64,000 nt of DNA. Source: Ochrovirga pacifica (lineage in GTDB: Bacteria > Bacteroidota > Bacteroidia > Flavobacteriales > Flavobacteriaceae). The notes under the pieces were generated by a model that saw only the letters and a program-made list of their open reading frames with translations, did not search any database and was not told the DNA's origin. This document shows, piece by piece, positions 18,408-27,228 of this stretch. How positions within the stretch are numbered: position 1 is the stretch's first letter; every line of letters begins with the position of its first letter. The stretch covers positions 1 through 64,000 of the forward strand of contig NZ_AFPK01000005.1 of assembly GCF_000220525.1 (NCBI RefSeq), in the 5' to 3' direction. Position numbers and translations under genes: made by a program.

Positions 18408-19040
18408 ATGAGTTTAGTACAATTAGATATTAGAGGTATTTCTTACAGTCAGACACAAACAGGAGCCTATGCCCTGGTGCTAAATGAAGTAAACGGAGAC
18501 AAAACACTACCAATTGTTATTGGAGCTTTTGAAGCACAATCTATTGCCATTGCTTTGGAAAGTGAAATTGTTCCACCAAGACCTTTAACACACGATTTAT
18601 TTAAAACCTTTGCAGAAAGTTATCAGGTTGTTATTAAACAAGTAATCATTCACAAACTTACTGATGGTGTTTTTTATTCTAGCATGGTTTGCGAAAAAGA
18701 CGGTGAAGAAAAAGTTTTTGATGCTCGTACCTCTGATGCCATCGCTTTGGCCATTAGATTCAATGCTCCTATCTATACATATCAACAAATTTTAGACAAT
18801 GCTGGAATTATTCTAAAACAAGAAAGTTTTGAAGAAGATGAAGATTTAGAGGAGGATGAAATGTTAGATGAAGAAAATGAATTGGCCGCTTTGTTTGACA
18901 ATAATGAAGCAATAGACAGTAATACATCTAAATACGGAAGTTTTTCTGTAAAAGAACTAGAGCAAAAACTAAAAACTGCCATAGAAGAAGAAGATTACGA
19001 AACTGCTGCTCAGTTAAGAGACGAACTGAACAAAAGATAA
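18408..19040 (+). CDS. DUF151 bifunctional nuclease-family protein with UVR tail
   Basis: Protein of 210 residues. The N-terminal 130 residues are the DUF151/BFN domain (LPIVIGAFEAQSIAIALE near 30-50 and DARTSDAIALAIR near 105-118); plant members have reported nuclease activity. A strongly acidic linker (about 140-165) joins it to a C-terminal UVR motif (LEQKLKTAIEEEDYETAAQL, about 183-203), a short helical hairpin also seen in UvrB/UvrC and Clp adaptors. It lies 16 bp after etfA, so it is probably in the same operon, although no functional tie to electron transfer is known to me. The biochemical activity in bacteria is uncertain. Confidence 0.88.
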   Translation: MSLVQLDIRGISYSQTQTGAYALVLNEVNGDKTLPIVIGAFEAQSIAIALESEIVPPRPLTHDLFKTFAESYQVVIKQVIIHKLTDGVFYSSMVCEKDGEEKVFDARTSDAIALAIRFNAPIYTYQQILDNAGIILKQESFEEDEDLEEDEMLDEENELAALFDNNEAIDSNTSKYGSFSVKELEQKLKTAIEEEDYETAAQLRDELNKR

Positions 19041-19064
19041 AAACTGATAAAATTCAACCTTACC

Positions 19065-19098
19065 AAAAAGCCGAAGAAAAAATCTCTCGGCTTTTTTC
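19065..19098 (+). terminator. Terminator after the etf operon
   Basis: AAAAAGCCGA pairs with TCGGCTTTTT, followed by a T-rich tail. The tail runs into the predicted thyA promoter box. Confidence 0.88.
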
Positions 19099-19099
19099 T

Positions 19100-19107
19100 T
19101 ATTTTTG
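19100..19107 (+). promoter_or_regulatory. Predicted -7 box for thyA
   Basis: TATTTTTG matches TAnnTTTG and starts two bases after the preceding terminator, 20 bp before the thyA ATG. The leader would be very short. Confidence 0.5.
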
Positions 19108-19127
19108 CAAACAAAATAAAATTTCTC

Positions 19128-19952
19128 ATGAAACAATACCTAGAATTCATTCAGCATATCAAAGAAAATGGTATTCAAAAAGGAGATCGTACAGGAACGG
19201 GAACCAAAAGTGTATTTGGATATCAAATGCGATTTGATTTGTCGGAAGGCTTTCCTATGGTAACTACCAAAAAACTACATTTAAAATCTATTATTCACGA
19301 ACTTCTTTGGTTTTTAAAAGGAGACACCAACATACAGTACCTTAAAGACCATAACGTAAAAATATGGGATGCCTGGGCTGATGAAAATGGAAATTTAGGA
19401 CCTGTTTATGGTGAACAATGGAGAAATTTTAACAACGAAGGGATTGACCAGATAAAGGAAGTAATAGAAACCATCAAAACAAACCCCAACAGCCGTAGAA
19501 TGCTAGTTTCAGCATGGAATCCTTGTGTACTTCCCGACACCTCTGTTTCGTTCTCAGAAAATGTAGCCAATAACAAAGCTGCATTACCTCCATGTCATGC
19601 CTTTTTTCAATTTTATGTGGCCGATGGTAAATTGTCTTGTCAATTGTACCAACGTAGTGCCGATGCTTTTTTAGGAGTTCCTTTTAACATTGCCTCTTAT
19701 GCTTTGTTGGTTTTAATGATTGCTCAGGTAACCAACTTACAACCTGGAGATTTTGTTCATACTTTTGGAGATGCACACATTTACAACAACCATTTTGAGC
19801 AAATAGACTTGCAGCTTAGCAGAACTCCCAAACCGTTGCCAAAAATGGAATTGAATCCTGAAGTGACAGATATCTTTGATTTTACTTACGAAGATTTTAC
19901 CTTGGTTGGATACGATCCACATCCTACTATAAAAGGAAAAGTTTCTGTGTAA
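19128..19952 (+). CDS. thyA: Thymidylate synthase
   Basis: Methylates dUMP to dTMP using methylene-tetrahydrofolate, which it oxidises to dihydrofolate; 274 residues, normal length. The catalytic cysteine is Cys156 in [12 protein letters not shown]. The phosphate-binding RTGTGT motif is near residue 22, [13 protein letters not shown] near residue 175, and HIYNNHFEQ near residue 220. A short insertion before the catalytic loop (about 138-151) is common in Bacteroidota. folA follows after one intervening lipoprotein gene, which pairs dihydrofolate production with its recycling. Confidence 0.97.
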   Translation: MKQYLEFIQHIKENGIQKGDRTGTGTKSVFGYQMRFDLSEGFPMVTTKKLHLKSIIHELLWFLKGDTNIQYLKDHNVKIWDAWADENGNLGPVYGEQWRNFNNEGIDQIKEVIETIKTNPNSRRMLVSAWNPCVLPDTSVSFSENVANNKAALPPCHAFFQFYVADGKLSCQLYQRSADAFLGVPFNIASYALLVLMIAQVTNLQPGDFVHTFGDAHIYNNHFEQIDLQLSRTPKPLPKMELNPEVTDIFDFTYEDFTLVGYDPHPTIKGKVSV

Positions 19953-20021
19953 TAATTCCTCTCAAATTTCGTTATAGAAATCGTTAATTTATTGTAAAAC
20001 TTTTGAAATCGAACACATTTA

Positions 20022-21029
20022 GTGAAACAACGTTGTCTATTATTCTTTTTATTGGTTGCTCTTTTTTGCATTTCGTGCAAAAGTAAATCCCCGTTAACGA
20101 CTGCTAGCAAAGACACTTTTAACAAGTCCGAAGCAGATTCTATGGCTTTGTTATATCCTATACACCATAACGATAGTGTTTACATAGAACAATTTCTGAC
20201 TCATGAAAATGTTATTTTTAGTACTATTGACGATTTTACTACGCTGAATAACAAAATTACCATTCACTTTAGAAAATACATTTCGGGAAAGGATTTAAAA
20301 TCAATTGAGTTTAACAAAGAACGAAGAAATGTACATATTGATTTTCAACTAAACAGAAATAAAGAGCCCATTAAAATTACCACCAATGCTCCTACCGTAG
20401 ATTTAGACGAAAAAATTAAAAAAGCTTTTAACGAACTAGACTTTAGTTTGCTAAAAATTGTAGAGTTTAATTCTTCTACCAAATACACTTTAATTGTAAT
20501 TCAGAATTACGGAAACACTCCCTCTGTTCGTTGCAATACAACCGCTATAGGATATACCCCTCCGGTGTATATAGAATGTAAAGAAGAATTTAGTTATGAC
20601 GGAATTAACAAATGTAATTACTTATATTTAACTGAATTTCTGTACAACGCTATTGATTTAAATTTTGTAAAAGCAGAAGACTTACAGAACGACCATCAAA
20701 TGAATTTAAAATTTATTGTATCTCCTCAAGGTCATGTAACTTCATCTATCATTAGTTCCCAAAACCAAAGGCTGCTAAACTCATATCAAAAAGCAGTAAA
20801 TCGTTTGCCCAAAGCAAAATTTCCTGCCAAACTAAATGGAGAAAACTTTTACTACTGCTATATTTACCCTACTAGTATTAAAAATATTGTTAGAAACAAC
20901 AACCATTTTAAAAACTATTACAACTACAAAAAGCACAGTGGGATGAGCATGGATCAAATCATGATGGAATACCTTATCATTTTGGATAAAGCCAGAAGAA
21001 AAAATCTAATTTATAGAAACGGTTTTTAA
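20022..21029 (+). CDS. Hypothetical lipoprotein with TonB-C-like end
   Basis: Protein of 335 residues beginning at a GTG codon, which puts a clean lipoprotein signal at the N-terminus (lipobox CISC, Cys19). The middle is strand-rich and not recognised. Residues about 225-280 (MNLKFIVSPQGHVTSSIISS, then SYQKAVNRLPKAKFPAKLNG) resemble the TonB C-terminal fold, in which a conserved strand pair is followed by a Lys-Pro-rich strand. Many Bacteroidota lipoproteins carry such a domain without being energy transducers. It lies between thyA and folA on the same strand with 69 and 63 bp gaps. Role unknown. Confidence 0.7.
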   Translation: MKQRCLLFFLLVALFCISCKSKSPLTTASKDTFNKSEADSMALLYPIHHNDSVYIEQFLTHENVIFSTIDDFTTLNNKITIHFRKYISGKDLKSIEFNKERRNVHIDFQLNRNKEPIKITTNAPTVDLDEKIKKAFNELDFSLLKIVEFNSSTKYTLIVIQNYGNTPSVRCNTTAIGYTPPVYIECKEEFSYDGINKCNYLYLTEFLYNAIDLNFVKAEDLQNDHQMNLKFIVSPQGHVTSSIISSQNQRLLNSYQKAVNRLPKAKFPAKLNGENFYYCYIYPTSIKNIVRNNNHFKNYYNYKKHSGMSMDQIMMEYLIILDKARRKNLIYRNGF

Positions 21030-21092
21030 GCAATTCCTTTTTACTTTTTCGTTTGATTCTTTAAAACATAGTATCTTGCAACGAATTAAAAA

Positions 21093-21590
21093 ATGAAAAT
21101 GACAACAATCATTGCTGCGGTTGGTAACAACAACGAACTTGGAAAAGACAACGATTTAATATGGCACTTACCTGCCGATTTAAAACGATTTAAAAAAATA
21201 ACCTCGGGACACCATATTATCATGGGACGTAACACCTACGAATCTATAGGAAAACCATTACCTAATAGAACCTCTATCATTGTTACCCGAAACCCTAATT
21301 ACACAGCAAAAGGTTGTTTAGTTACCAATTCTTTAGAAAAAGCAATTGCTTTAGCACAAAAAGACAGCAATACTTTTGTAATTGGTGGTGCTGAAATATA
21401 CAAACAAGCCATTCATTTGGTTGATGAGCTAGATATTTGTGAAGTTCATAGTACTTTTGATGCAGACACTTACTTTCCTGACATAGACCCTGCAGTTTGG
21501 CAAGAAATTAGCAGAAAAAAATTTGCTGCAGACGAACAAAACAAATACGATTATAGTTTTGTTCGTTATCAAAAAAGAAACAAACAATAG
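21093..21590 (+). CDS. folA: Dihydrofolate reductase
   Basis: Reduces dihydrofolate to tetrahydrofolate with NADPH; 165 residues. The motifs GNNNELGKDNDLIWHLPADL (9-28, with the acidic active-site position shifted as in many type I enzymes), HHIIMGRNTYESIGKPLPNR (about 45-65) and FVIGGAEIYKQA (about 95-107) are diagnostic. The start at 21093 gives MKMTTIIAAVG; a second Met at codon 3 is also possible. It lies downstream of thyA and 14 bp ahead of a beta-barrel receptor gene, with which it may share a transcript. Confidence 0.97.
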   Translation: MKMTTIIAAVGNNNELGKDNDLIWHLPADLKRFKKITSGHHIIMGRNTYESIGKPLPNRTSIIVTRNPNYTAKGCLVTNSLEKAIALAQKDSNTFVIGGAEIYKQAIHLVDELDICEVHSTFDADTYFPDIDPAVWQEISRKKFAADEQNKYDYSFVRYQKRNKQ

Positions 21591-21604
21591 CAACATACAA
21601 ATAT

Positions 21605-23983
21605 ATGAAACGTTCTTTCTACCTATTTTTAATTTTGATAGGACAAATGGCTTTTGCCCAACAAAAACAAATTATAGGAAAAATCATCAGTAAAACAACA
21701 CAAGAAGAAGTTCCTTTTGTAACCATTTTCATTAAAAACCCAAAAGAAACCAGAACCAGTTTGGCCGATGAAGAAGGAAGTTTTTTAGCAAAAAACTTAC
21801 AACAAAACAATTATCTAATCACAGTAGAGGCTATTGGCTATAAGCCCTATCAACAACGCATTTCTTTTAACAACCAACCATTGCTAGACCTTGGCACTAT
21901 TTTATTAGAAGAAGATGTACAAGCACTAAAAGCGGTAGAGTTGCGTGCAGAAACTACCAGTATAGAACAAAAAATAGATCGATTGGTGATTAAAGTCGGA
22001 AAAGACTTGACCAATGTAGGTACTGATGCAGCTAGTGTTTTAGACAATGTACAATCGGTAGCTGTAGACCAGCAAACGGGAGAGTTATCGTTAAGAGGAA
22101 ACAGCAATGTTGTAGTATTGATTGATGGAAAACCCACAAACATTCCCACAGATCAACTGATCAAACAACTGCCTGCCAATGCTATTAAAAATATTGAGCT
22201 TATTACCAATCCGTCCGCAAAATACAGCCCTGAAGGAAATAGCGGTATCATCAATATAGAATTGGTAAAAGACACCCGAAGTGGATTTAACGGAAGCATA
22301 AATGCATCTGCTACTTACGGACGAAATTTTAGGGGAAATACAGGCGGAAACTTTAACTACAAAATTAAAAACCTTAACTTTTTTGCCAACTACAATTTTA
22401 GAGGTGGACAAGATGATATAAAAGGACGTATAACAAGAAATGACAACGAACAAAATACTTATGGACTTAACAACCGTAACAATCATTTTGTAAAATTAGG
22501 TTCTGACATAGATTTAGACAAAAAAACAAGCATCTCGCTATTTACAGTTCAAACCTTTAATGAGTTAAACTACAGAAACACCACCCAAATTTTTAACACC
22601 TCAGGAAACCTAATCAACAACAGTATTTTTGATTTAGACAGAGAACCAAGATCACAAACCTACGATGCAAGCTTTCATAAAAAGTTTAACGACAAAAAAC
22701 ATACATTAGATTTTGGGGTTTCTTACAACACTCGTCAAGCCCCAGAAGACAGTGATTGGCTAGACTATTTAAAATCACCAGAAAACAGGCAATATAACTA
22801 TAACGAAGTAATTGATTCGGAATCTAAAAGATGGATTGTAAACTTAGATTACGCACAACCTTTTGGAGATGATATTTCTATAGAAACCGGAATAGATATT
22901 AGATATTGGAGAAATGAAAAGTCGAATATTTCAACCCAACTAGTCAATAATAAGAACAATGAATTGGAAACAAAAGGCTTAAATGACTTTGACTTTAACA
23001 GAAAAATTTATGCGGCTTATTTTAATTATCGACAACAAATAGACAAGTTAGGAATACAAGCAGGATTAAGAACAGAATTGTACGATTTAGATGCTACCTT
23101 TTATGCAAAAATAGATGAGCAAAACAATTTGGTAACTGATGAAATTATTTCTGTTTATCCTAGTTTTTTTGCTACGTACGAAGTAACAGACAAAGATCAG
23201 TTACAGTTTAGCTATAGCAGACGTGTAGACAGACCCTCTATTAAACAACTAAATCCTATTAGAACTTGGGGTACTCCGCTAATGATTTCTCAAGGAAATC
23301 CCGAACTTCAACAGCAGTTTACCAATTCTTTTGAACTAAGATACAACCGAAAAGTATCTGGAGGAAACCTTTCTGCAACTGGATTTTTTAGAAGAATTAA
23401 CGATTTTATTAGTAGAAGTTTAAGTAAAGACACACAAGTACAAAACCGTATTTTACTATCTTATGATAACTTTGATACTGCTGATAATTTGGGTATTGAA
23501 CTAGCAGCCTACTTAAAATTTACCTCTTGGTGGAATTTTAACGGAAGTACCGATTTTTACTATCAACAACAACAAGGTATCGTAAACAATCAGCTAACTA
23601 CTGCCGATAATGTATTGTTTAATTTTAGGCTGAATAACAAGTTTACTTTAGGTAAAAAATGGAGTTTGCAAATAATGCAAATGTACAGAGGCCATGATGA
23701 AAACATTCAACGAGAACGCGAACCTATGTTTTTGATGAACTTAGGTGCAAGCCGAAAAATATTAAATAACAAAGGTGTATTAACCTTAGGAGCATCTGAT
23801 ATTTTTAACGTATTTAGAGCCCGTTTTAATATTGTAAATCCAATAGAACAAGAAGGTGAATTTAACTGGGAAAGTCAAAACATTACACTTTCTTTTACGT
23901 ATAACATAGGAAATCAATTCAAACAAAAAAGAAGAAATCGCCCAGGAGAAGATCAAGATGCAGGCGGTGGAGATGTTTTTTAG
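21605..23983 (+). CDS. Outer-membrane beta-barrel receptor with carboxypeptidase-like N-domain
   Basis: Protein of 792 residues with signal peptide (cleavage near AFAQQ). Residues about 22-100 form a CarboxypepD-regulatory-like domain (GKIISKTTQEEVPFVTIFI). A plug-like region follows, containing LSLRGNSNVVVLIDGKPTNI (about 160-180) and KNIELITNPSAKYSPEG. From about 220 to the end come alternating beta-strand stretches typical of the outer membrane beta-barrel group of TonB-dependent receptors. It lacks the length (about 1000) and SusD partner of a SusC protein, so a glycan-import role is not supported. It starts 14 bp after folA. The ligand is unknown. Confidence 0.88.
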   Translation: MKRSFYLFLILIGQMAFAQQKQIIGKIISKTTQEEVPFVTIFIKNPKETRTSLADEEGSFLAKNLQQNNYLITVEAIGYKPYQQRISFNNQPLLDLGTILLEEDVQALKAVELRAETTSIEQKIDRLVIKVGKDLTNVGTDAASVLDNVQSVAVDQQTGELSLRGNSNVVVLIDGKPTNIPTDQLIKQLPANAIKNIELITNPSAKYSPEGNSGIINIELVKDTRSGFNGSINASATYGRNFRGNTGGNFNYKIKNLNFFANYNFRGGQDDIKGRITRNDNEQNTYGLNNRNNHFVKLGSDIDLDKKTSISLFTVQTFNELNYRNTTQIFNTSGNLINNSIFDLDREPRSQTYDASFHKKFNDKKHTLDFGVSYNTRQAPEDSDWLDYLKSPENRQYNYNEVIDSESKRWIVNLDYAQPFGDDISIETGIDIRYWRNEKSNISTQLVNNKNNELETKGLNDFDFNRKIYAAYFNYRQQIDKLGIQAGLRTELYDLDATFYAKIDEQNNLVTDEIISVYPSFFATYEVTDKDQLQFSYSRRVDRPSIKQLNPIRTWGTPLMISQGNPELQQQFTNSFELRYNRKVSGGNLSATGFFRRINDFISRSLSKDTQVQNRILLSYDNFDTADNLGIELAAYLKFTSWWNFNGSTDFYYQQQQGIVNNQLTTADNVLFNFRLNNKFTLGKKWSLQIMQMYRGHDENIQREREPMFLMNLGASRKILNNKGVLTLGASDIFNVFRARFNIVNPIEQEGEFNWESQNITLSFTYNIGNQFKQKRRNRPGEDQDAGGGDVF

Positions 23984-24200
23984 CAATTAGCAAAAATAGT
24001 ATCTTGCAATCCAGCATCAAAACTTGGTTACATAAGTTTTGTTAAACTTTATAAAAGGATAATTCTTATCGTTCATTGTACATTGTATATTGCCCATTGA
24101 CAAACTCCTGCCAACCTGTCACACTAAACAATTTGGTATTCTATTTGACTAGGTCTTGTTGTAAATTACAAAGAAATCAAATAATACAAATAGATAAATT

Positions 24201-26111
24201 ATGGCTAAAGGAAACATTAATGTATCGGTAGAAAATATCTTTCCATTAATTAAAAAGTTTTTGTATTCAGATCACGAAATATTTTTGCGTGAGTTAATTT
24301 CTAACGGTACAGATGCAACATTAAAATTGCAACACTTAATTACCATTGGCGAAGCTGCTGGAGTAGAATTAGGTGATGTTAAATTAGAAGTAAAAGTTGA
24401 CAAAGAAGGAAAAAAACTACACATCATCGATCAAGGAATTGGGATGACCGAAGAAGAGGTTGAGAAATACATCAACCAAATTGCTTTTTCTGGTGCCGAA
24501 GAATTTATTGAACAATACAAAGACAAAGTAGAAGACTCTGGAATTATTGGGCACTTTGGATTAGGGTTTTACTCCGCTTTTATGGTGGCTAGCAAAGTAG
24601 AACTAATCACCAAATCTTTTAAAGATGCACCTGCTGTAAAATGGTCTTGTGATGGTTCTCCAAACTACGAAATTGAGCAAGTTGACAAAACCGAAAGAGG
24701 GACTGAAATCATTTTACACATTGCTGAAGATTCTGAGGAATTCTTAGAAGAATCTAAAATCCGTGAGTTGTTAACTAAGTACAACCGTTTTAACCAAGTA
24801 CCTATCAAGTTTGGAACAAAAAAGGTAAACGATCCTGATTTTGAACCTAAAGTGATCAAAAAAGAAGACGGTACCGAGGAAAAAGAACCACATAAACAAA
24901 TTGATGTTGATGACATCATAAACAATACCAACCCTGCTTGGACCAAAAAACCTTCGGACTTAGAAGCAGAAGACTACAAAAACTTCTACAGAGAGTTGTA
25001 TCCAATGCAGTTCGAGGAACCTTTGTTTAACATTCACTTAAACGTTGATTACCCTTTTAACTTAACAGGTATTTTATACTTCCCTAAGTTGTCTAAAAAC
25101 TTAGACATGCAAAAGGATAGAATCCAATTGTACCAAAACCAAGTATTTGTTACGGATAACGTAGAAGGAATTGTTCCTGATTTCTTACAAATGTTAAAAG
25201 GAGTTATTGATTCCCCAGACATTCCATTAAACGTATCTCGTTCTTACTTGCAAGCGGATGGTGCTGTTAAAAAAATCTCTGGATACATTACCAAGAAAAT
25301 CGCTGACAAATTAAGTTCTATCTACAAAAAAGATAGAGAAGCGTTTGAAGGTTACTGGGATGACATTAAAGTAATTATTGAGTACGGAATGTTATCTGAC
25401 GAAAAATTCTTTGACAAAGCAAACAAATTTGCATTGTACCCAACAACTGACGGTGGTTACTTAACTATTGATGAAATTAAAGAACAATTTGCTGCTGCTC
25501 AGACCGACAAAGATGGTAAGTTAGTTGTATTGTATGCTGCAAACAAAGAAGCACAACACAGTTTTATACAAGCTGCAAATAACAAAGACTATAAAGTATT
25601 GTTGTTAGATTCTCCTATTGTTGCCCATTTAATTCAAAAACTAGAGCAAACAAACGAAAATGTAACTTTTGTACGCGTAGACTCTGACCATATTGACAAC
25701 TTAATTAAGAAAGACGATAATGTAATTTCTAAATTGTCTGACGAAGAAAAAGAAACATTAAAGCCAATTATTGAGGCTGCTGTACCTAAAGAGAACTACA
25801 CCGTTCAATTAGAAGCGATGGATTCTTCAGCTTCTCCATTTATAATTACCGTACCCGAATTTATGCGTAGAATGAAAGAAATGAGCGCTACAGGTGGTGG
25901 TGGTATGTTTGGTATGGAAAACATGCCAGAAATGTACAACTTGGTCGTAAATACTAATAACGATTTGGTTTCTGACATTTTAAATGCCGATGAAGACAAA
26001 CAAAAAGCATTGATTTCTCAGGCCTTTGACTTGGCTAAATTGTCTCAAAACCTGTTACACGGAGAAGACTTAACCAACTTTATAAAACGTAGCTACGAGT
26101 TGATTAAGTAA
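24201..26111 (+). CDS. htpG: Chaperone HtpG (Hsp90 family)
   Basis: ATP-dependent dimeric cytosolic chaperone, 636 residues. The GHKL ATPase domain shows SNGTDATLKLQ near residue 34, IDQGIGMTEEEV near residue 75 and GHFGLGFYSAFM near residue 115. The middle domain has LYFPKLSKNLDMQKDRIQLY near 290-310, and the C-terminal dimerisation region follows. An acidic linker lies between N and middle domains near residue 215. The length is normal for Bacteroidota. It is a single-gene unit with 217 bp upstream and a strong terminator behind it. Confidence 0.97.
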   Translation: MAKGNINVSVENIFPLIKKFLYSDHEIFLRELISNGTDATLKLQHLITIGEAAGVELGDVKLEVKVDKEGKKLHIIDQGIGMTEEEVEKYINQIAFSGAEEFIEQYKDKVEDSGIIGHFGLGFYSAFMVASKVELITKSFKDAPAVKWSCDGSPNYEIEQVDKTERGTEIILHIAEDSEEFLEESKIRELLTKYNRFNQVPIKFGTKKVNDPDFEPKVIKKEDGTEEKEPHKQIDVDDIINNTNPAWTKKPSDLEAEDYKNFYRELYPMQFEEPLFNIHLNVDYPFNLTGILYFPKLSKNLDMQKDRIQLYQNQVFVTDNVEGIVPDFLQMLKGVIDSPDIPLNVSRSYLQADGAVKKISGYITKKIADKLSSIYKKDREAFEGYWDDIKVIIEYGMLSDEKFFDKANKFALYPTTDGGYLTIDEIKEQFAAAQTDKDGKLVVLYAANKEAQHSFIQAANNKDYKVLLLDSPIVAHLIQKLEQTNENVTFVRVDSDHIDNLIKKDDNVISKLSDEEKETLKPIIEAAVPKENYTVQLEAMDSSASPFIITVPEFMRRMKEMSATGGGGMFGMENMPEMYNLVVNTNNDLVSDILNADEDKQKALISQAFDLAKLSQNLLHGEDLTNFIKRSYELIK

Positions 26112-26137
26112 AATATACGCCAAAACAACACAATTTT

Positions 26138-26169
26138 AAAGCCCTTGCAAAAACGCAAGGGCTTTTTTT
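26138..26169 (+). terminator. Terminator of htpG
   Basis: AAAGCCCTTGC pairs with GCAAGGGCTTT around a short A-rich loop, followed by a T run, 26 bp after the stop codon. Confidence 0.95.
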
Positions 26170-26226
26170 ATTGAAACACCTTTAGCAATCCCTTTATTTT
26201 AGGTTTCTTTTCTTCTCACAAAAACC

Positions 26227-26234
26227 TATTTTTG
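26227..26234 (+). promoter_or_regulatory. Predicted -7 box for the HAD hydrolase gene
   Basis: TATTTTTG matches TAnnTTTG, 27 bp before the ATG. Confidence 0.5.
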
Positions 26235-26261
26235 TGACAACTACCTAAAAATTTCTTCACT

Positions 26262-27071
26262 ATGGACATTAAAATCGCCTTTACAGACATTGATGGAACC
26301 TTATTAAACTCAGAAAGAGAAGTCTCCGAAATGTTAAAACAACAAGTTGCAAGAATTACCCAACAAGACATTCCTTTTATTTTGATTTCATCACGCATGC
26401 CCAGTGCAATGACACATATTCAGAAAGATTTAAATATTTCGGATTTACCTATAATTTGTTACAATGGAGGATTGATTATAGCCGACGGAGAGGTAATTAA
26501 TGATATTTCGATCCCTCCTACCCTATTAGAAGATATTTTAGAATTAAACCCAAAAGGAAAAGTACATTTAAGTCTGTACAATAATGATGATTGGTATGTT
26601 CCTGACCTTGATTTTTGGGCTAAAAGAGAAGAAAACAATACCAAAGTAACTCCCATCGTCAAACCAACTGCCGATGTAATTAACCTGTGGATTTCTGAAG
26701 GAAAAGGTGCTCATAAAGTTATGTGTATGGGAGACAAAGAAGATATTGACATAATTTATTCTGAAATAGGAAAATTACACGGGGATAAACTACATCTTTA
26801 TCGCTCTAAAGATACCTACATTGAAATTGCAAACAAAAAAATTTCTAAGCTTACAGGAATTCAGGAACTGTTAGCTTGTAAATACCCAAAACTTAACCTA
26901 GAAAACTGTATTGCTTTTGGCGACAATTACAATGATATTGAAATGCTAAAAGCAGTAAAATTAGGAGTTGCCGTAGGTAATGCCAAAGAAGAAGTTTTGC
27001 TAGTTGCCGATGCTATTTCAGACATCAATAAAAAAGATGGCGTAGCCAAAGCCATTCAAAAATTTATCTAA
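26262..27071 (+). CDS. Cof-type HAD-IIB phosphatase
   Basis: Protein of 269 residues of the HAD superfamily, subgroup IIB. Motif I is FTDIDGTLLNSE (catalytic Asp at residues 8 and 10), motif II is ILISSRMPSA near residue 45, and motifs III and IV are a Lys near 196 and AFGDNYNDIEML near 220-231. The cap domain lies between motifs II and III. The family dephosphorylates small phosphorylated metabolites such as sugar phosphates and cofactors. The substrate cannot be predicted. It stands alone between the htpG terminator and the symporter gene, 157 bp from the latter. Confidence 0.92.
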   Translation: MDIKIAFTDIDGTLLNSEREVSEMLKQQVARITQQDIPFILISSRMPSAMTHIQKDLNISDLPIICYNGGLIIADGEVINDISIPPTLLEDILELNPKGKVHLSLYNNDDWYVPDLDFWAKREENNTKVTPIVKPTADVINLWISEGKGAHKVMCMGDKEDIDIIYSEIGKLHGDKLHLYRSKDTYIEIANKKISKLTGIQELLACKYPKLNLENCIAFGDNYNDIEMLKAVKLGVAVGNAKEEVLLVADAISDINKKDGVAKAIQKFI

Positions 27072-27228
27072 AAAAATAGGGCTTTGTCTTTATCTGTAAT
27101 CAAAAATGAGTTTCCGTGTATTTTTTTTTATAACTAAGCCAAAAAAAAGCATTTTGTGTATCAAAATAATGTTAAAATCATTAATTTGTCGCCCATTAAA
27201 AAACGTACTTAATTAAACACTTACATAT

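Noticed and set aside
21605..23983. SusC-like importer
   Set aside because: The protein is about 200 residues shorter than SusC, has no SusD neighbour and lies far from the sugar locus, so only a general beta-barrel receptor is called.
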